Source: Planctomycetota bacterium (GTDB taxonomy: Bacteria > Planctomycetota > GCA-002687715 > DRQF01). From it: DNA of 54,894 nucleotides. The stretch covers positions 1 through 54,894 of the forward strand of contig DRQF01000207.1 in NCBI GenBank assembly GCA_011369445.1, written 5' to 3'. How positions within the stretch are numbered: the stretch's first letter is position 1; every line of letters begins with the position of its first letter. Positions 50,481-54,894 of this stretch are shown in pieces. A model generated the notes under the pieces. It ran no database searches. It saw nothing but the letters and a program-made list of their open reading frames with translations, and was not told the origin of the DNA. The position numbers were made by a program, and so were the translations under genes.

Positions 50481-53423
50481 TCATGTCTCGTCCGAGATCC
50501 CCAGGATTCCGGCGCGCTCCAAAAGTGAGGCGATGGCCTCGCGGTCTTTCAATCCGCTTTGCCTCACCTCCTCGGCCAGTCGCCGTCGCTCCCTCTCGAC
50601 GCGGAGGAAGCGCAACGCACCGCGAGCGATGACCTTTTGGCTCATGTGTTCGAGCAACTCGAAACCCTCGCGATAGACGATGCGCGCGGCCAGCGTCTTG
50701 GACATGATCCATGTCAGGTAGGTGGGGGGAAGGTCCGACCACAGGCGATCTCCCGCGGCCTCGACGAGGGTGGGGGGCAGGTGCTCGGTCACGAGCCCGC
50801 GCATCGTCTCCTCGTCTTCCGACAGCAATTCGTCGATGTCGCCCGCGATGGCGTCGGCGACTGTGATCACGACTTTCGAGAGACGAATCGAGAGTTCGAA
50901 GAGCGGAATGTCGGGTTGGTGGCGCCGCATTCTCAACAAGAGGTCCGCCTCACGGCGCGCCAGATGACGAAGACGCTCGAGAACCTCCTGAACGAATCGC
51001 TCCTTGATTCCCAGGAATTCGTCTTCGTTCAGCAACATGCAGGCCGCGATCTCGAAGCTCGACGTGATGACTCCGCACTTGTTGGCCGAGCTGTCCTTGA
51101 TGATGAGACATCCGCGATCCGACAGGGCTCGGCGGGCGTCGGGAGTGAGGAAGAGGTTCGCCCCCTCGACGATGACCGGACAGATCGGGCGCCCCCTCTG
51201 GTCGAGGAAGTCCTTCCAATTGCCGCCATGGATCGTGGCGGGGCGACCGCCACCCGGCACGAAGGCATCGGCCGCGACGCGAAAGTGCATCGTATTGCGG
51301 AGCTGAACTCCTTCGGGCTCCTCGATGGTGACGATGCGCCCTCGGGGTCCGACTTTCGACCGGTCGAACGAGGCGATTGGCAGTCCCTCCCGGAAGAGGC
51401 GAAGGAGCTCCTCGTGGTCGAGTCCGTCCGGGTCCTCGCCGACGCCCGAGCCGTCCGCGATGCCGACGATGCGCGCGTTGCCGCTGTAGTCCCGATCGAG
51501 AATGCGGATCATGTTGCCGGCGACGTCGCCGTCCGGGCCCCCCGTGATGCTCACGCGGAAGGGCTGTTCGGTGGGCTTGATCCCGATGCTCTCCAGCGCG
51601 GCCCGCAGGAAGACGTTGACGCCCTCGCTCGTGACGCCGTAGGTCTTGTGGTTGATGCCCGCGCCCGGTTTGGAACTCATGAGAGCGGTGGGCATGGGGT
51701 AGCCCCGTTGTTTCGCTCGCTCCACGACCCACTCGATCATATCCGGCGAGATGTTCTCGTCGGGACCGAAGTAGAGGAATTCGGGCTGTCCGAATCGATC
51801 GACGATGCGTGCTCGGGTCGAAGGCTCCGGCGTGATGAGGTCCAGAAGGCTGTCCACGAAGGCTTGCACCGAGCGGCGCAGCGGTGTTCCGGGTTCGATG
51901 AGAATCACGGCCTTGGAACCGCCCTCGGGGATGTCTTTGTTCTTCAACTGTTGGGCGTAGGCCAGTCCGTACACCTCGTCATAGAGGCGTTCGCATTCCC
52001 TCGTGTGCTGGTCCGAGCCGATGGTGCGCACCGCCCTGATGCCGCCCCGAGCGATGTCCCTGAATCGCACGTGGAAACCGTTGAAGGAGCGGCCGTGGAC
52101 GAAGAACACGCCGTAGGGGAGTTCGGGGCGCTCCTCGGTCTGGAGGAGCTCCGGGCGAATTCGCATCGAGAGGGCGTAGCGGGTCCGTAGGAACACGTTC
52201 GTCCGCATGACGCCGGCCACCGCATCGACGAGGGCGTGCATGACGGTGCGTCCCGCCTCGAGGTCGACTGACGCGTCGATTCTCTCGTGCAACTTGGCCG
52301 AGTGGGACTCGAAGTCCTCATCCGGCAACGGGCGCTCCGGATTGAACCTCAGAAGGAAAAGATCGACGACTTCCGTGGTGAGGTCGAAGTTCTTTTTCGC
52401 GTGACGAAGGATGCGGTCTCGGTCGAAGGCGTAGGGATTGCGTTTGACGAGGATGTGGTTCACGAGATGGCAGAGACTCATGATGATCTCGGCGCGCGTG
52501 AGTGAGAGGTTCTCATGGCTGTAGGCGAGATCGAGAGTCGTGCGATCGATCCACTTCAAGCGGAGCAGATCTTTTCGGATCGACTGCCAAAGTTGGGACG
52601 CCGGGTCGAGGGCCTTGCCGTCCGGCCCCCGGACGACGAATCCGAGCATGTTCACGAATCCGTTGTCGTCATCCTCGATGCGATCCAGATAGGCACGAAA
52701 GATGTTGACGTCGGCGCGGGCGAGCCGGGTGGCCACCCGTTCGAGCATGCCGCGGGTCCGACTGTTTGCGACCGTGACGACGATGCGAGAGACGTCCGGA
52801 TCGTTCTCCTCTTCCAACGTCGCCGTCGTATTCTCCGTCTTGCTGACCTCGAGGAAATGGACGCGTTGGCGGCAGATGCGCAGCGGCGTCAGAGTCCGGA
52901 TGGAGACCCCGGTGCAGCGGGAGAAATGATCCTCGATCTGCTCGCGGGTCCAGGAGGGAAAGTTCTCGGCGGCGAATGCAATCGTTTCCTCCAACTTGGC
53001 AGCCTGCTCGGGGTCGGAGGGATCGAAGCGAGGCGGGTCGCCGGACTCGAAAATCACCAGCAACAGTTGACCGTTCTTGGCCGAATGAATCTTCGCCGAC
53101 CAAAGGTTGAAGTCCTCGGGCAGCTGGGCGGCCATGGACGCCAGGATGCCCGGACGGTTCACGGGAGCCATCATGGTCCACTGGGCGTCGTTCTCGCTTT
53201 TGAGAACCATCTCGAGCGGGCGTCCCGAGGCCTTGGCGGCGAGTATGGATCGAAGCTGGGCCAACTGCTCGTCGTGGCTTGTGTCCTGGAAGTAGACGGG
53301 GGGCATGTTTTCCAAAAACCAGGGCACCACGTCTTCTGCGGTTCGACGGAGGCTCCCCGCCAATTCGTCGATGAGCGATTGGGGGTCGACCGCGGCGGAT
53401 TCGGAGGATGGTTCGCTTTTCAT
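50481..53423 (-). CDS. Large NAD-type glutamate dehydrogenase
   Basis: A 980-residue enzyme. The first 300 residues hold ACT-like sensory segments (APVNRPGILASMAAQL, VTVANSRTRGMLERVATRL) as in large NAD-GDHs. The catalytic core is VRFRDIARGGIRAVRT, then QLKNKDIPEGGSKAVIL, KTYGVTSEGVNVFL, SITGGPDGDVAGNMI and VEGANLFLTPDARRAL. It oxidises glutamate to 2-oxoglutarate with NAD, linking amino acids to the TCA cycle. It is shorter than the ~1600-residue GDH180 class and matches the ~1000-residue GDH115-like class. No clear ribosome-binding site before the ATG at 53423. Confidence 0.88.
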   Translation of the reverse strand: MKSEPSSESAAVDPQSLIDELAGSLRRTAEDVVPWFLENMPPVYFQDTSHDEQLAQLRSILAAKASGRPLEMVLKSENDAQWTMMAPVNRPGILASMAAQLPEDFNLWSAKIHSAKNGQLLLVIFESGDPPRFDPSDPEQAAKLEETIAFAAENFPSWTREQIEDHFSRCTGVSIRTLTPLRICRQRVHFLEVSKTENTTATLEEENDPDVSRIVVTVANSRTRGMLERVATRLARADVNIFRAYLDRIEDDDNGFVNMLGFVVRGPDGKALDPASQLWQSIRKDLLRLKWIDRTTLDLAYSHENLSLTRAEIIMSLCHLVNHILVKRNPYAFDRDRILRHAKKNFDLTTEVVDLFLLRFNPERPLPDEDFESHSAKLHERIDASVDLEAGRTVMHALVDAVAGVMRTNVFLRTRYALSMRIRPELLQTEERPELPYGVFFVHGRSFNGFHVRFRDIARGGIRAVRTIGSDQHTRECERLYDEVYGLAYAQQLKNKDIPEGGSKAVILIEPGTPLRRSVQAFVDSLLDLITPEPSTRARIVDRFGQPEFLYFGPDENISPDMIEWVVERAKQRGYPMPTALMSSKPGAGINHKTYGVTSEGVNVFLRAALESIGIKPTEQPFRVSITGGPDGDVAGNMIRILDRDYSGNARIVGIADGSGVGEDPDGLDHEELLRLFREGLPIASFDRSKVGPRGRIVTIEEPEGVQLRNTMHFRVAADAFVPGGGRPATIHGGNWKDFLDQRGRPICPVIVEGANLFLTPDARRALSDRGCLIIKDSSANKCGVITSSFEIAACMLLNEDEFLGIKERFVQEVLERLRHLARREADLLLRMRRHQPDIPLFELSIRLSKVVITVADAIAGDIDELLSEDEETMRGLVTEHLPPTLVEAAGDRLWSDLPPTYLTWIMSKTLAARIVYREGFELLEHMSQKVIARGALRFLRVERERRRLAEEVRQSGLKDREAIASLLERAGILGISDET

Positions 53424-53520
53424 GGATCGGAATAGCGGGGTTTTCGTGTAGGATCAAGCCGCTATCTTTTGACGAGACGATGTTGCGCTCACGCCCCCGC
53501 GAGAAAGGAACCTCTGCATC

Positions 53521-54894
53521 CATGGCGCCCTCCGCCGACGACGAAGACGACGAAAGGCCCGTGGAATCCGAGGATCTGCTGGAATGGGGCCGGGATGAAG
53601 GTTCCGTCGAGGCCGGAATCGAGAGATTCTTTCAGCTGGGACAGCAGGAAGGCCTGACTCTGGGGGACGGGGCTGGGGAGGGCTCGGACAGTCTGCCCAC
53701 TCAGGAGTTGCGGAGCGTCATCGAAGACTTCACCAGGGACCTCGGTCCCCAATTGGGCGGTCGATGGGAGATTCCCAGACGAATGGGGCCCTACGTGCTC
53801 AGCCACTACGTGGGGCATGGAGGGATGGGCGTCGTCTTCAAGGGGGTTCACCGGGACACGGGGCAGTCGGCGGCCGTGAAGCTCGTCCCCGAGTCCCGCG
53901 ACGACCTCGTGCGGGCTTTGGAGCGGGAAGCGGCGTCCTTGGAGAACTCGCCCCATCCTCACATTCCGGAGTTTTTCGGGTCGGGGCGAAGTGGGGGGTA
54001 TGCGTGGGTGGCCTCCCGATGGATCGACGGGAAGAGCCTGGCCGATGAGATTCACGAGCGCAGCACGGTCCGCGAGGCTTCGCCGACGCCCGCTGCGCCT
54101 TCGACGGCATCGACCGGGACCGCAGGTGCGCTTTCCTCGCGGGGCCGCCGGCGCCATAAGGCCCGCCGCGAGGAGCTCAGACGGGTCATCGGGTGGGCCA
54201 GAGACATGGCTCGCTCCCTGCAAGCCATCCACGAGGAGGGGCGTGTCCACAGGGACGTCAAGCCTTCGAATCTGGTGCTGGATGACAACGGCAAGATCTG
54301 GCTCATCGATTTCGGGTTGGCGGAGCGAACTCATGGGGATTCCGACGATCCTCTGGCCTTCCACCTCGCGGGAACCGTGCCCTACATGAGTCCCGAACAG
54401 ACTTGGGGTGGGCGCGTGGGCGTGGGCCCTCCCAGCGACGTCTACGCCCTGGCGGTCACGTTCCACGAAGTGATCACGGGCTGTCGCGTCGTCCAGTCGG
54501 AGGGGGGAGGGGCCTTGCGCGAGATCGCCCTTTCGGAGGTTCCTCGCCTTTCGGATCTCGTCGGCGGGATTCCGGAAGACCTGGACCGGATCTTTCTGAA
54601 AGCGACCCGGAAGAATCCCTCCGAGCGCTACCAGCAGGCGGGCCAACTGGCCCGCGACCTGGAGGACTGGTTGGAAGGGAGGACGCCTCATTTTGCCGTC
54701 GCCATGGCGGAGCGCAGAGCCGTTCTGCGTGACGCCGCCTACCTCGTTCTTCTTCTCTCCGTCACCGCGCTGCTGGCTTGGACACTGGCGCCCACGGCGA
54801 CCGAGCGACGATGGAGTGAACTCCGGGGGCTGATGGAGGCCGGCCGGGCCGAGGAGGTCTATGACGCCTTGGTGGAGGAAGGGAATCGCTTCAC
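53521..54894 (+). CDS. Membrane-anchored Ser/Thr protein kinase, N-terminal part
   Basis: 458 codons are visible and the gene runs past the right edge. An acidic leader (residues 1-85) precedes the kinase domain, which starts near residue 88: glycine loop VGHGGMGVVFKG, AVKLV, VHRDVKPSNLVLDD, LIDFGLAERT and PYMSPEQ are all intact. A low-complexity Pro/Ala/Thr/Ser-Arg insert lies within the domain (about residues 184-225), before the EELRRVIGWARDMA helix. A membrane helix follows at about 406-424 (YLVLLLSVTALLAW); the extracytoplasmic part is cut off. ATG at 53521 is preferred, with AAAGGAA about ten bases upstream. Confidence 0.9.

Noticed and set aside
1-54894. Mobile elements, CRISPR arrays, integrases or toxin-antitoxin genes
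   Set aside because: None was recognised in either strand; a dedicated search was not possible.

Overview
The window comes from a GC-rich, compactly packed Gram-negative bacterium, most likely a planctomycete or a close relative (inference; no marker tree could be run). Pointers are the TolC-type outer-membrane proteins, a eukaryote-type UDP-sugar pyrophosphorylase in place of a bacterial one, Ser/Thr kinase and SpoIIE-type phosphatase signalling, large secreted proteins built of carboxypeptidase-regulatory-like domains, HEAT/TPR secreted proteins, and two di-haem peroxidases sharing a C-terminal beta-rich tail. Genes repeatedly overlap by ATGA, GTGA or TGATG, and three convergent gene pairs overlap at their 3' ends. 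No rRNA, tRNA, CRISPR, insertion sequence, phage or plasmid signature was seen.

Layout. 1-6714: the 5' end of a secreted CARDB-like protein; a DoxX-family membrane protein coupled to a PP2C/SpoIIE phosphatase; then a minus-strand tripartite efflux operon (TolC lipoprotein, membrane-fusion protein, ABC ATPase, MacB-like permease). 6983-15142: recA, one orphan secreted protein, then the fatty-acid cluster rpmF-plsX-fabH-fabD-fabG-acpP-fabF, with a candidate promoter before rpmF, another before acpP, and a strong hairpin between acpP and fabF. 15144-19775: UAP-type pyrophosphorylase, ddl, thiE, a signal-peptidase-fold protein that has lost its catalytic dyad, and thiL. 19777-30350: a 1306-residue secreted multi-domain protein, an ECF sigma factor, a one-helix protein that may be its anti-sigma factor, a near-perfect sigma-54 promoter driving a 57-residue orphan, then two HEAT-like proteins flanking a second TolC protein.

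30337-34324 (minus): a pseudopilin-like membrane protein and two different dynamin-like membrane GTPases, joined by ATGA overlaps; this is the best candidate for an uncharacterised system. 34516-39654: CCA-adding/poly(A) polymerase-family enzyme, then dxr-rseP-ubiA on the minus strand, where RseP carries four PDZ-like units. 39933-45158: TPR protein, an esterase-fold protein without its nucleophile serine, a membrane-fused spermidine-synthase-like protein and a small TPR/anchor protein. 45148-48777: two tandem di-haem cytochrome c peroxidase/MauG proteins. 48960-54894: cation/proton antiporter with a small membrane partner, a large NAD-type glutamate dehydrogenase, and the 5' part of a membrane-anchored Ser/Thr kinase cut by the window edge.

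Functional themes: membrane lipid supply (plsX-fab, dxr, ubiA), envelope building and surveillance (ddl, UAP, rseP, both TolC systems, GTPase pair), and signalling (ECF sigma, sigma-54 promoter, kinase, phosphatase). Start codons were chosen from ribosome-binding sites and overlaps; TTG starts are proposed for the 1306-residue protein, dxr, rseP and the antiporter, and GTG starts for ubiA and two small membrane proteins.
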